The notes beneath the pieces were generated by a model. It ran no database searches, had not been told where the DNA came from, and saw only the letters and a program-made list of their open reading frames with translations. Shown piece after piece: positions 24,228-30,926 of a stretch of 30,926 bases of DNA. The first letter of the stretch is position 1. Every line of letters begins with the position of its first letter. Origin of the DNA: JBFHQE01 sp041592335 (GTDB lineage: Bacteria > Pseudomonadota > Gammaproteobacteria > Thiohalobacterales > Thiohalobacteraceae). A program made the position numbers and the translations under genes. The stretch spans positions 1-30,926 of the forward strand of contig JBFHQE010000028.1 in the NCBI GenBank assembly GCA_041592335.1, read 5' to 3'.

Positions 24228-25081
24228 TTCAGTTCCCGATGTTTGATAAGCACCGCAGGATACCGGGCATGCAAGGCCTTGCCCAGTCGCTCGACCAGAT
24301 AAACCGAACGGTGCTGGCCACCGGTGCAACCGATGGCGATAGTAAGGTAGCGGCGATTCTCGCGCTCAAACTGGGGAATCCAGCGCGTGAAGAAGTCGAG
24401 CAGTTGTGTGTACATGGCCTCGACGTTGTCGTCTCCCTCGAGGAACTGTTGTACAGCGGGGTCCTGTCCGGTGAGCGGGCGTAATTCGGCCTGCCAGTGG
24501 GGATTTGGCAGACAGCGCACGTCGAAAATAAAATCCGCGTCTTCCGGTGTGCCATGCTTGAAGCCGAAGGACTTGATCAGCACGGACATGTGTCCATCCT
24601 GCGCATCGGCGACGCGCTGTTTGATCAGGTCGCGGAGTTCGTGCACGTTGGTGTTGGAAGTGTTGATGTGCAGTTGCGCGCAGGCCGAGATCGGCTCCAG
24701 GATGTCGCGTTCCGCCTGGATGGCGTCCGCCAGTGTCTGGCCGTAGGAGGTCAGGGGGTGTTTGCGCCGGGTTTCGCTGAAGCGTTTCAGCAGAATCTCG
24801 TTATCGGCGTGCAGGAACAGAATATCCACGCCAATGCCGCGTTCGCGAAAACTGTCGATGATCTGTTTGAAATGGCCAAGGTCGCTGGAAAAATTGCGGG
24901 CATCGATGCCGATGGCGGTGCGGGTGCCGGAGGTGTCCGGGCGGCTGAGAAATTCATCGACGAAAGGTTCCAGCAATCCAGCCGGCAGGTTGTCGACGCA
25001 GTAATAATCCAGGTCTTCAAGTGTATTGAGCGCGACGCTCTTGCCTGACCCCGATAACCCACTGACAATGACTAGTTTCAT
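24224..25081 (-). CDS. rapZ: RNase adapter protein RapZ
   Basis: RapZ (YvcJ/YhbJ family) binds nucleotides; in Escherichia coli it senses glucosamine-6-phosphate and delivers the small RNA GlmZ to RNase E. The 285-residue product has a Walker A motif GLSGSGKS (residues 8-15), DLDYYCVDNLP behind it, and the conserved C-terminal domain with FDVRCLPNPHW and AIGCTGGQHRSVYLVERL. An in-frame TTG at 25099 would add six residues, but the ATG at 25081 gives the standard MKLVIVSGLSGSGKS beginning. It ends within the start of the EIIA gene. Its place between hprK and the PTS genes follows the common proteobacterial order; whether it acts on a GlmZ-like RNA in this organism is not known. Confidence 0.96.
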   Translation of the reverse strand: MKLVIVSGLSGSGKSVALNTLEDLDYYCVDNLPAGLLEPFVDEFLSRPDTSGTRTAIGIDARNFSSDLGHFKQIIDSFRERGIGVDILFLHADNEILLKRFSETRRKHPLTSYGQTLADAIQAERDILEPISACAQLHINTSNTNVHELRDLIKQRVADAQDGHMSVLIKSFGFKHGTPEDADFIFDVRCLPNPHWQAELRPLTGQDPAVQQFLEGDDNVEAMYTQLLDFFTRWIPQFERENRRYLTIAIGCTGGQHRSVYLVERLGKALHARYPAVLIKHRELK

Positions 25082-25113
25082 AGTTTGAGCTGTTGCCAAC
25101 TGGCGGCTGGCAT

Positions 25114-26061
25114 TTATTGATTACGTTGAATGACGTCGCGCTGCCGTTTGATGAAGGTGATGCTAGAGTCGTAGCCCTTCAAACGCAAGATATGATTGCG
25201 CGCGGCGGCTTCCACCAGCACCGCGAGGTTGCGTCCGGGCGCTACCGGCAGGGTGATTTCCGGTATTTCCACCCCCAGTATATTGCGTATGGTGCGGCTG
25301 CCCTGCAGGCGATCCATGGTCGCCAGCTCTTCGTCGCTGAAGGTTTTCAGGTTGATGACCAGGCGCAGGTATTTCGAATCCTTGATCGCACTGTCGCCGA
25401 ACATGGCGCGCACATTGAGTATCCCGAGGCCACGCACTTCCAGAAAATCGCGCAGCAGTTCCGGGCAGCTGCCGGAAATGAGATCGGGAGCGACTCGCGC
25501 GAATTCCGGCGAGTCGTCGGCTATCAGGCGGTTGCCACGGCTGACCAGCTCCAGTGCGAGTTCGCTTTTACCGATCGCCGCGTCACCGGTAATGAGCAGG
25601 CCGATGCCCATAACTTCCAGGTAAACGCCGTGCAGGGTGACGCGGTCGGCGTATTCGTGGCTGTAGTAGTAATGCAGATGGTTGATGACTTCATGGCTGG
25701 CAATGGGCGAGACAAACAGTGCGATCTCGCGAATATCCGCCAGGGCCTTGAGTTCTTCGTTGATTTCGGCAACGCCGCACAGAATCACCAGGTCGCTTTT
25801 GGCCGAGAACAGCATATCCAGTGCCTCGGTGCGAAAATCTTCGTCCAGTTCCTGGAGATATTTGAGCTCGGTAGGTCCGATGACCTGGATACGATGAGTA
25901 TGAATGAAGTTGAGATGGCCGATCAGTGAACTGGAATCCGGGTCGCCGCCGGGATCCAGCTCAATGGTGCGGTGTCCCCCGGCATGTCCCGCAATCCATT
26001 CGAATCGTAACCGTTCGCGGAGAGATTCGAATAGATTGCTGACAGTCAGGGTCTGCTTCAT
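25114..26061 (-). CDS. hprK: HPr kinase/phosphorylase
   Basis: HprK phosphorylates HPr on Ser46 with ATP and removes the phosphate with Pi. The 315-residue product has the N-terminal DRTGG-like domain, then H144 in LHGVYLEV, the P-loop GDAAIGKS (159-166), the acidic pair in LIADD, and the family signature EVRGLGILNVRAMFG. The P-loop keeps the Walker residues G, G, K and S but has Ala-Ala where Ser-Gly is usual in the family. Its ATG overlaps the ptsN stop by four bases, and rapZ starts 32 bases after its end. With HPr in the same cluster the enzyme has an evident substrate. Confidence 0.95.
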   Translation of the reverse strand: MKQTLTVSNLFESLRERLRFEWIAGHAGGHRTIELDPGGDPDSSSLIGHLNFIHTHRIQVIGPTELKYLQELDEDFRTEALDMLFSAKSDLVILCGVAEINEELKALADIREIALFVSPIASHEVINHLHYYYSHEYADRVTLHGVYLEVMGIGLLITGDAAIGKSELALELVSRGNRLIADDSPEFARVAPDLISGSCPELLRDFLEVRGLGILNVRAMFGDSAIKDSKYLRLVINLKTFSDEELATMDRLQGSRTIRNILGVEIPEITLPVAPGRNLAVLVEAAARNHILRLKGYDSSITFIKRQRDVIQRNQ

Positions 26062-26525
26062 GCCGATGCGCGTTGTTGCCAGCTTCGGATGTCGTTGTAC
26101 AGGGTAGAGCTACTGGTGCTTTTGCGGAGATTGGCGCAGAAGCTACTGTCGCTGAGCATTTTCGCCAGTTCGGCCAGCAAGGCCAGGTGTTCGTCGGTGG
26201 CTTCGGCCGGCACCAGCAGGGCAAACATGAGATCGACGGGCTTTCCATCCAGGGAATCGAAATCGATCGGCGATTCGAGTGACATGAAAGCCGCAACCGG
26301 CTCATCGAGATTTTCCAGGCGGCCATGCGGTATGGCGACCCCCTGACCCAGTCCGGTACTGCCCAGGCGTTCCCGGTTGAGCAGGCTGCTGAAGATTTCC
26401 TCGGTGGTGATATTCACGGCCACCGTGGCCAGTAGCTGGCTGATGTCTTCCAGCGCGCGTTTTTTACTGCCCGAATCCACTTTGCAGCGAACCCGTTCCG
26501 GTGCGAGAAGTTGCACAATGCTCAT
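26058..26525 (-). CDS. ptsN: PTS nitrogen regulatory protein EIIA-Ntr
   Basis: EIIA-Ntr is the output protein of the nitrogen PTS; in enterobacteria its phosphorylation state controls potassium transport and other processes. The 155-residue fructose-type EIIA has the phosphohistidine H67 in GVAIPHGRLENLDEPVA and the segments IFSSLLNRERLGSTGLGQG and VDLMFALLVP. It lies 15 bases after hpf and overlaps hprK by four bases. The ribosome-binding site is weak, so translation may depend on hpf upstream. HPr and EI encoded downstream are the probable phosphate donors, as no ptsP or ptsO is seen here. Confidence 0.96.
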   Translation of the reverse strand: MSIVQLLAPERVRCKVDSGSKKRALEDISQLLATVAVNITTEEIFSSLLNRERLGSTGLGQGVAIPHGRLENLDEPVAAFMSLESPIDFDSLDGKPVDLMFALLVPAEATDEHLALLAELAKMLSDSSFCANLRKSTSSSTLYNDIRSWQQRASA

Positions 26526-26540
26526 AATGTCTAGATTTAC

Positions 26541-26867
26541 TTATTCCGCGACCTGGTTGGTTTTGGCTGCTTCGGAACGGTGATGGTCTTTCAGCTTTTC
26601 CTTGTGCTTCTTGACCTGTCGATCCAGCTTGTCTACCAGTCCGTCGATGGCGGCATACATATCTTCTTCCGTCTGGTCGGCAAAAATGTTGTTGCCGGTG
26701 ACATGCACGGTGGCTTCGGCCTTGTGACGCAGTTTTTCGACTGTCAGGACCACGTGGATGTCGGTGACGCTGTCAAAATGGCGTTCGAGCTTTTCCATTT
26801 TGCTGTTGACGTAGTCACGTAGTGAGTCTGTGATATCGATGTGGTGTCCAGTGAGGATCACTTGCAT
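26541..26867 (-). CDS. hpf: Ribosome hibernation promoting factor, short form
   Basis: HPF binds the small ribosomal subunit in stationary phase and helps form inactive 100S ribosome dimers. The 108-residue product is the short type (the long type has about 180 or more residues), with MQVILTGHHIDITDSLRDYV at the N-terminus, KLERHFDSVTDIHVVL, and AEATVHVTGNNIFADQTEEDMYAAIDGLVDKLDRQV as the body of the S30AE domain. A strong ribosome-binding site, AAGGAG, lies about seven bases before the ATG. It follows rpoN by 28 bases, the usual order in proteobacteria. Confidence 0.96.
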   Translation of the reverse strand: MQVILTGHHIDITDSLRDYVNSKMEKLERHFDSVTDIHVVLTVEKLRHKAEATVHVTGNNIFADQTEEDMYAAIDGLVDKLDRQVKKHKEKLKDHHRSEAAKTNQVAE

Positions 26868-26895
26868 TTCGCCGCTCCTTCTAGGCTATGTTTCG

Positions 26896-28392
26896 TTAAG
26901 CGAGGCGTTTGCGCTCGTTGGATGGAGGTATTGCCATCGCCTCGCGGTATTTTGCGATGGTCCGGCGTGCGACCTCAATACCCTCGTCGGCGAGCATGGC
27001 CGCGATTTTACTATCACTGAGGGGTTTTGAGGGAGTTTCCGCCGCAATCAGTTTCTTGATCATGGCGCGAATCGCGGTGGCCGAACATTCGCCGCCGTCG
27101 GCGGTGCCAACGTGGCTGGAGAAAAAGAACTTGAATTCGAAAATGCCGCGCGGTGTGTGCATGAATTTCTGGGTGGTGACGCGCGAGATGGTGGATTCGT
27201 GCATTTCCACGCTTTCCGCGACATCGCGCAGTACCAGCGGTTTCATCGCTTCTTCACCGTAATCGAAAAAGGCGCGCTGGCGCTCCACGATGCAGCGGGC
27301 GACTTTCAGCAGGGTTTCGTTGCGGCTTTGCAGGCTTTTCAGGAACCAGCGCGCTTCCTGCAGATGGTTGCGAAGATAAGTATTATCGGCGCTGTTATCG
27401 GCACGTTTCACCATGCCGGCATAATGCGCGTTAATGCGTAATTTGGGTGCAGCCTCCGGGTTCAGATCCACGTACCACTTGCCATTACGCTTGCTGACAA
27501 AGACATCGGGTATGACATATTCCGCCTGGCTGGAGGCGATCTGCGAGCCGGGCCGTGGATTCAGGGTCTGGATCAGGACGATGACTTCCTGCAGATCGTC
27601 CTGGCTGAGCCGCATGCGCCGCATCAGCTGGGTGAAATCGCGGCTGCCCAGCAGGTCGAGATGATGCGTGACCAGGCGCAGTGCCTCGGCGCGCCAGGGG
27701 GTGGCCGGATCAAGCTGGCGCAGTTGCAGCAACAGGCATTCGCCGGGATCGCGGGCGGCGACGCCGATCGGGTCGAACTGCTGTACCCGGTGCAATACCG
27801 CTTCGACTTCGTCCATTTCCAGCTCGGGATAGCTGCTGACCAGACCCTGGAAAATGTCGTCCAGCGGCAGGCTCAGGTAGCCGTCTTCATTGACTGCATC
27901 GATGATGGCGTTGGCAACGGACTGATCGGTTTCACTGAAAGGGGTGAGTTCCATCTGCCAGACCAGGTGGTCGTGCAGGGTTTCGGAGCCGGTATTGTGG
28001 GTTTCGAAATAGTCGCGGTCATCGTCGTTTGACGGTGCGCTGTAACTGGTGGCGCCGGAGTCGTAGACATCGTCCCAGTTGCTGTCGACCGGCAGGTCGT
28101 CAGGAATGGATTCGGTTTGCCCGGATGCGGAGATTTCCGTTTCGGGGCGCTCGGCGGGCGCATCATCGCCGTTATCGTTGCGCTCCGCGCGGTTATCCTG
28201 GCTCTCGTTGCTGGATGTGCTGCTCTCCGCGCCCTCGTGCTCGACGGCTTCCAGCATCAGGTTGGAATCCAGGGCCTGCTGAATTTCCATTTGCAGCTCC
28301 AGCGTTGAGAGTTGCAGCAGGCGGATGGCCTGTTGCAGCTGGGGCGTCATGGTCAGCGACTGGCCGAGACGAAGTTGGATCGATTGCTTCAT
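26896..28392 (-). CDS. rpoN: RNA polymerase sigma-54 factor
   Basis: RpoN directs RNA polymerase to -24/-12 promoters that need an enhancer-binding ATPase. The 498-residue product has the activator-interacting region I (QLRLGQSLTMTPQLQQAIRLLQ), an acidic low-complexity region II (about residues 50-135), the core-binding domain, a helix-turn-helix, and the RpoN box ARRTIAKYRE (475-484) near the C-terminus. The ATG at 28392 gives the standard N-terminus. It is 137 bases from lptB, more than the spacing inside the neighbouring clusters, and this gap holds a sigma-54 type promoter element reading into rpoN. Confidence 0.97.
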   Translation of the reverse strand: MKQSIQLRLGQSLTMTPQLQQAIRLLQLSTLELQMEIQQALDSNLMLEAVEHEGAESSTSSNESQDNRAERNDNGDDAPAERPETEISASGQTESIPDDLPVDSNWDDVYDSGATSYSAPSNDDDRDYFETHNTGSETLHDHLVWQMELTPFSETDQSVANAIIDAVNEDGYLSLPLDDIFQGLVSSYPELEMDEVEAVLHRVQQFDPIGVAARDPGECLLLQLRQLDPATPWRAEALRLVTHHLDLLGSRDFTQLMRRMRLSQDDLQEVIVLIQTLNPRPGSQIASSQAEYVIPDVFVSKRNGKWYVDLNPEAAPKLRINAHYAGMVKRADNSADNTYLRNHLQEARWFLKSLQSRNETLLKVARCIVERQRAFFDYGEEAMKPLVLRDVAESVEMHESTISRVTTQKFMHTPRGIFEFKFFFSSHVGTADGGECSATAIRAMIKKLIAAETPSKPLSDSKIAAMLADEGIEVARRTIAKYREAMAIPPSNERKRLA

Positions 28393-28441
28393 TCAGTTCT
28401 ACTTGGTTCCGTGCTAAAGCAACCGCAACTGTAACCTAACA

Positions 28442-28457
28442 AGCATGAATTGTGCCA
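28442..28457 (-). promoter_or_regulatory. Sigma-54 type -24/-12 element upstream of rpoN
   Basis: On the - strand the sequence reads TGGCAC-AATTC-ATGCT. The -24 half is a perfect TGGCAC, preceded by C as in the YTGGCAC consensus; the -12 half differs from TTGCW by one base; and GG and GC are exactly ten bases apart, the strict sigma-54 spacing. Transcription would start near 28431, about 39 bases before the rpoN ATG. The hit is in the only sizeable non-coding gap before rpoN, which makes chance less likely. Confidence 0.68.
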
Positions 28458-28529
28458 GTGATTTTCAAAAGATTCGCCGTGCAATATGACAATTTGTTGA
28501 TCTGGGTAAACAACACAGTAAATTCAAAG

Positions 28530-29255
28530 TTATAGACGAAAGTCCTGGCCAAGATACACGGCTCGGACCTGCTGGTCGGCCAGGATTTCCTGCGGGTTGC
28601 CTGCCTTGATAACCTGACCTTCATTGAGAATATAGGCACGATCGCAGATTCCTAAAGTCTCGCGGACATTATGGTCCGTTATCAGCACGCCAATGTTGCG
28701 GTCGGTCAAGTGTTGCACGATATTTTTGATGTCGCCGACCGAGATCGGGTCAACCCCGGCAAAGGGTTCGTCCAGCAGTACGAAGCGCGGCTCGGTGGCC
28801 AGGGCGCGGGCAATCTCGACACGGCGCCGTTCGCCGCCGGACAGGCTGATACCCAGCTGTTCGCCGAGGTGACTGATATGCAATTCCGCCAGCAGCTGTT
28901 CCAGTTTCTGGCGTCGCTCGCTGCGGGACAGGTCGCCGCGGGTTTCCAGGATGCCCATGACGTTATCGTGCACGCTGAGCTTGCGAAATACCGAGGGTTC
29001 CTGCGGCAGATAGCCGAGACCGCGCCGGGCGCGGCGGTGGATCGGGTCGCGGGTGATATCCGAATCATTGAGCTGGATGCTGCCGCCGTCGCAGCCGATC
29101 AATCCGACGATCATGTAGAAGCAGGTGGTTTTCCCGGCGCCGTTCGGTCCCAGCAAGCCCACGACTTCGCCGCTGCTGACCGCCATCGACACATCATTGA
29201 CGACGGTGCGGGAACGGAATCGTTTAACCAGATGTTGCGCAGTCAGGGTCGCCAT
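28530..29255 (-). CDS. lptB: LPS export ABC transporter ATP-binding protein LptB
   Basis: LptB is the ATPase of the LptB2FGC machine that extracts lipopolysaccharide from the inner membrane and pushes it along LptA to the outer membrane. The 241-residue product has Walker A GPNGAGKT (36-43), Q-loop in YLPQEPSVFRKLSV, the ABC signature LSGGE (138-142), Walker B FVLLDEP (158-164) and the switch histidine in LITDHNVRET. Its ATG overlaps the lptA stop by one base (TAATG). lptF and lptG are not in the window, as is normal. rpoN follows, the usual gammaproteobacterial order. Confidence 0.97.
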   Translation of the reverse strand: MATLTAQHLVKRFRSRTVVNDVSMAVSSGEVVGLLGPNGAGKTTCFYMIVGLIGCDGGSIQLNDSDITRDPIHRRARRGLGYLPQEPSVFRKLSVHDNVMGILETRGDLSRSERRQKLEQLLAELHISHLGEQLGISLSGGERRRVEIARALATEPRFVLLDEPFAGVDPISVGDIKNIVQHLTDRNIGVLITDHNVRETLGICDRAYILNEGQVIKAGNPQEILADQQVRAVYLGQDFRL

Positions 29256-29743
29256 TATTCCCCGGCTTTCTTTTTCGGTTGCAGGGTAATGCGTACCCGG
29301 TCCTGGCCGGTGCCGGCATTCACGATATCGCGGTCAATGTCGTAATTGATACGTTCGCTGGTGAAGGTATCCTGGCCCTGCCACACCTTCGCGGAATCGA
29401 TGAGAATTAGCTTGCCGTCTGTGGCGTAATACTCCATGCGCAACGATGTAGCCTCGACATCCTGGTCCTTGTCGTCGGGACGTTGTTTATAGGTGGCGGG
29501 CTTGCCCAGCGCGACGGCTTCCGAGATGTCGCCATCGACAGTCTTCAGGGTGAGATGATCGGCGGTGATCCGCATGCTTCCCTGGGTGATGACGACATTG
29601 CCGGTATAGACATGTACGCCGGTCTTGTCATTGATTTTGGCGTGATCGGCTTCCAGCTGCATTGGCTGGTCGCGGTCGGTGGATAATGCCAGTAACTGCG
29701 GACTGATCAATAACAGTAGCAATAGGCTGGGCAGGCGTATCAT
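29255..29743 (-). CDS. lptA: Lipopolysaccharide transport periplasmic protein LptA
   Basis: LptA molecules form the periplasmic bridge that carries lipopolysaccharide between LptC and LptD. The 162-residue precursor begins with a signal peptide (LPSLLLLLLISPQLLALS) and then shows the OstA-like beta-jellyroll pattern: PMQLEADHAKINDKTGVHVYTGNVVITQGSMRI (landmarks QLEAD and YTGNV), and later TSLRMEYYATDGKLIL. The tail is basic (LQPKKKAGE). The start overlaps the lptC stop by four bases and the stop overlaps lptB by one base, so the three genes are tightly coupled. Confidence 0.95.
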   Translation of the reverse strand: MIRLPSLLLLLLISPQLLALSTDRDQPMQLEADHAKINDKTGVHVYTGNVVITQGSMRITADHLTLKTVDGDISEAVALGKPATYKQRPDDKDQDVEATSLRMEYYATDGKLILIDSAKVWQGQDTFTSERINYDIDRDIVNAGTGQDRVRITLQPKKKAGE

Positions 29744-30321
29744 GGACGGTTCCTTGCGTTCGGTTGCTGAATGGCGTGCACCCTGGACAGTAATTCTACC
29801 TCGTCTTTTTCCAGGTAAGCACGCATGCCGACAGCGGTGACTTCCAGGCCCGGTTGTTGAAACCGTACCGGTTTATCGGTTTCGGCGTAGTCGCGATCCG
29901 GCCAGAAGTCTATCAGGTCGGTGTAGGCCTCGGTTCGCTTGTTAGCGGGGCCGCCCGCGCGGTGCAGCTCGACATTGCCGCTCAATTGCACCTTTTCACC
30001 GCCTTTCATAATCAGTGCCTGTGCGCTTTTCACTTGCCAGGGAGGCCCATCATTCCGCTGCAGTTCCATGCGCATGGTTTGCAGGCGGGTGGTATCTCTC
30101 TTCGGGAAGTGTTCGCTGTATTCCGCCCACAGGCGTTGCGTCAACTGGCCATTCGGATTGAGAGTGCTGACAATAATGTTTTCGGCAAAGGCGTCGGGCG
30201 TGTCCTTGCGCGACGCTTCCTGCGCACTGATGGAATGGCTGGCGGTGAAATAGATCCAGCCGCTGAAGGCGGCGCCCAGCGCCAGCAGGAGAAACAGGAA
30301 AAGGCTTTCTCCGCGTATCAA
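29740..30321 (-). CDS. lptC: LPS export membrane-anchored protein LptC
   Basis: LptC is held in the inner membrane by one N-terminal helix and hands lipopolysaccharide from LptB2FG to LptA. The 193-residue product has this helix at about residues 7-26 (LFLFLLLALGAAFSGWIYF), then a periplasmic domain with the segment RLWAEYSEHFPKRDTTRLQT and VQLSGNVELHRAG, which match the LptC/YrbK pattern. The family is poorly conserved, so position (between kdsC and lptA, with four-base overlaps on both sides) is an important part of the evidence. Confidence 0.94.
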   Translation of the reverse strand: MIRGESLFLFLLLALGAAFSGWIYFTASHSISAQEASRKDTPDAFAENIIVSTLNPNGQLTQRLWAEYSEHFPKRDTTRLQTMRMELQRNDGPPWQVKSAQALIMKGGEKVQLSGNVELHRAGGPANKRTEAYTDLIDFWPDRDYAETDKPVRFQQPGLEVTAVGMRAYLEKDEVELLSRVHAIQQPNARNRP

Positions 30322-30842
30322 AGGTAGCTTTCCAGTTCCTGTTGCAGCAGGCCCTTGGCCTCGAGGATGAGTTCGCAGACATCGCGCGCCGCGCCACGGC
30401 CGCCGTTACTCGGCGTGGTCCAGTGAGCGTGTTTTTTGACGAAGTCGTGCGCGTCGCCCACGGCGATCGCCAGTCCCACCTTGGACATGATGGGCAGGTC
30501 AACCAGGTCGTCGCCGACATAGGCGGTTTCTTCGGGCGCGACGCCCAGTTTTTCAATCAGCTCATAAAAGGCCGGAACCTTGTCGCGCTTACCCTGGTAG
30601 ACATGTTGGATGTTGAGATTCTGCACCCGGTACTCGACGACTTTGGAGGTGCGGCCGGTGATGATGCCCAGTTCGACGCAGCGATGCTTGTTAATCATGT
30701 TAATGCCATGACCATCGCGGGAGTTGAATGCCTTGTACTCCTGGCCATCGTCACCGTAAAACAGCGAGCCGTCGGTGAGTACACCATCGACATCGAAGAT
30801 CACGAGTTTGAGTCTGGCGGCTTTGTCGAGAATGTCTTGCAT
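30318..30842 (-). CDS. kdsC: 3-deoxy-D-manno-octulosonate-8-phosphate phosphatase KdsC
   Basis: KdsC removes phosphate from KDO-8-phosphate, giving KDO for the inner core of lipopolysaccharide. The 174-residue HAD-superfamily protein has motif I DVDGVLTDG with D17 and D19, motif II ITGRTS, the lysine in YQGKRDK, and motif IV GDDLVDLP. The frame is open to 30920, but the ATG at 30840-30842 gives the normal length and has GGAA about seven bases before it; the extension would also run through the REP element. The lptC start overlaps its stop. The protein lacks a kinase or isomerase fusion. Confidence 0.96.
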   Translation of the reverse strand: MQDILDKAARLKLVIFDVDGVLTDGSLFYGDDGQEYKAFNSRDGHGINMINKHRCVELGIITGRTSKVVEYRVQNLNIQHVYQGKRDKVPAFYELIEKLGVAPEETAYVGDDLVDLPIMSKVGLAIAVGDAHDFVKKHAHWTTPSNGGRGAARDVCELILEAKGLLQQELESYL

Positions 30843-30876
30843 TGTGGATTCCAAATCGTTGGTAAATGATTTCACC

Positions 30877-30900
30877 TGTAGGAGCGGGCTTGCCCGCGAA
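30877..30900 (+). repeat. REP (repetitive extragenic palindromic) element, left member of a probable inverted pair
   Basis: The element has the GTAG tetranucleotide (30878-30881) followed by the palindrome arms GCGGGC (30884-30889) and GCCCGC (30892-30897) with a two-base TT loop, and ends in GAA. This is the layout of Pseudomonas-type REP sequences mobilised by RAYT (TnpA-REP) transposases. It lies 35 bases upstream of kdsC, in the gap to the next gene. The last seven bases of the window begin what looks like an oppositely oriented copy. Confidence 0.85.
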
Positions 30901-30919
30901 CTAGCAGTGAAACAAAGCA

Positions 30920-30926
30920 TTCGCGG
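30920..30926 (-). repeat. Start of a second, inverted REP copy, cut by the window edge
   Basis: The bases TTCGCGG at the end are the reverse complement of the last seven bases of a REP of the kind at 30877-30900 (CCGCGAA against CCCGCGAA). The spacing of 19 bases and opposite orientation would make a REP doublet (REPIN). Only seven bases are visible, so this is a prediction. Confidence 0.5.

Noticed and set aside
25093..25929. 278-residue open frame on the + strand across hprK
   Set aside because: Antisense shadow of HprK with repetitive Gln/Val/Asp composition.

Overview
The window is an accessory-poor stretch of a gammaproteobacterial chromosome. It carries complete lipopolysaccharide-export genes (lptC-lptA-lptB, kdsC), the maf-rng-yhdP-tldD order known from many gammaproteobacteria, and the rpoN-hpf-ptsN-rapZ cluster. 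An hprK gene with a ManX-type EIIA, HPr and EI next to rpoN argues against Enterobacterales or Pseudomonas and points to one of the other gammaproteobacterial orders. Most of the window looks about 60-65% GC in lines I counted by hand. I cannot name the genus.

Left part (1-15.7 kb, mostly + strand): the 3' half of proA, then nadD-rsfS-rlmH (NAD synthesis and ribosome genes), a lower-GC MntA-HepT toxin-antitoxin pair, then maf-rng-yhdP, a small predicted exported protein, a nitrilase-family amidase and tldD. darP lies on the - strand between tldD and pmbA (tldE). After pmbA come a DsbB-family protein, a YjgR/DUF853 ATPase and a small membrane protein of unknown function.

Right part (15.7-30.9 kb, all - strand): read in the direction of transcription it runs kdsC-lptC-lptA-lptB, then rpoN-hpf-ptsN-hprK-rapZ-EIIA(Man)-HPr-EI, then mgtE-nhaD-gloB, and last a chemoreceptor gene. 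The PTS proteins have no sugar permease here, so they fit a regulatory phosphorelay: EI passes phosphate to HPr and then to the EIIA proteins, HprK modifies Ser46 of HPr, and EIIA-Ntr and RapZ sit in the same cluster.

The genes are almost all recognised housekeeping families. The signals most worth following are not in the coding list: a sigma-54 type -24/-12 element directly upstream of rpoN itself; a FliA (sigma-28) type promoter upstream of the chemoreceptor; an 11-bp perfect inverted repeat in the HPr-EI gap; a REP element at the right edge that appears to be half of an inverted REP pair; and the compact MntA-HepT island. I saw no tRNA, rRNA, CRISPR array, insertion sequence or prophage gene. 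I did not find a convincing wholly new multi-gene system.
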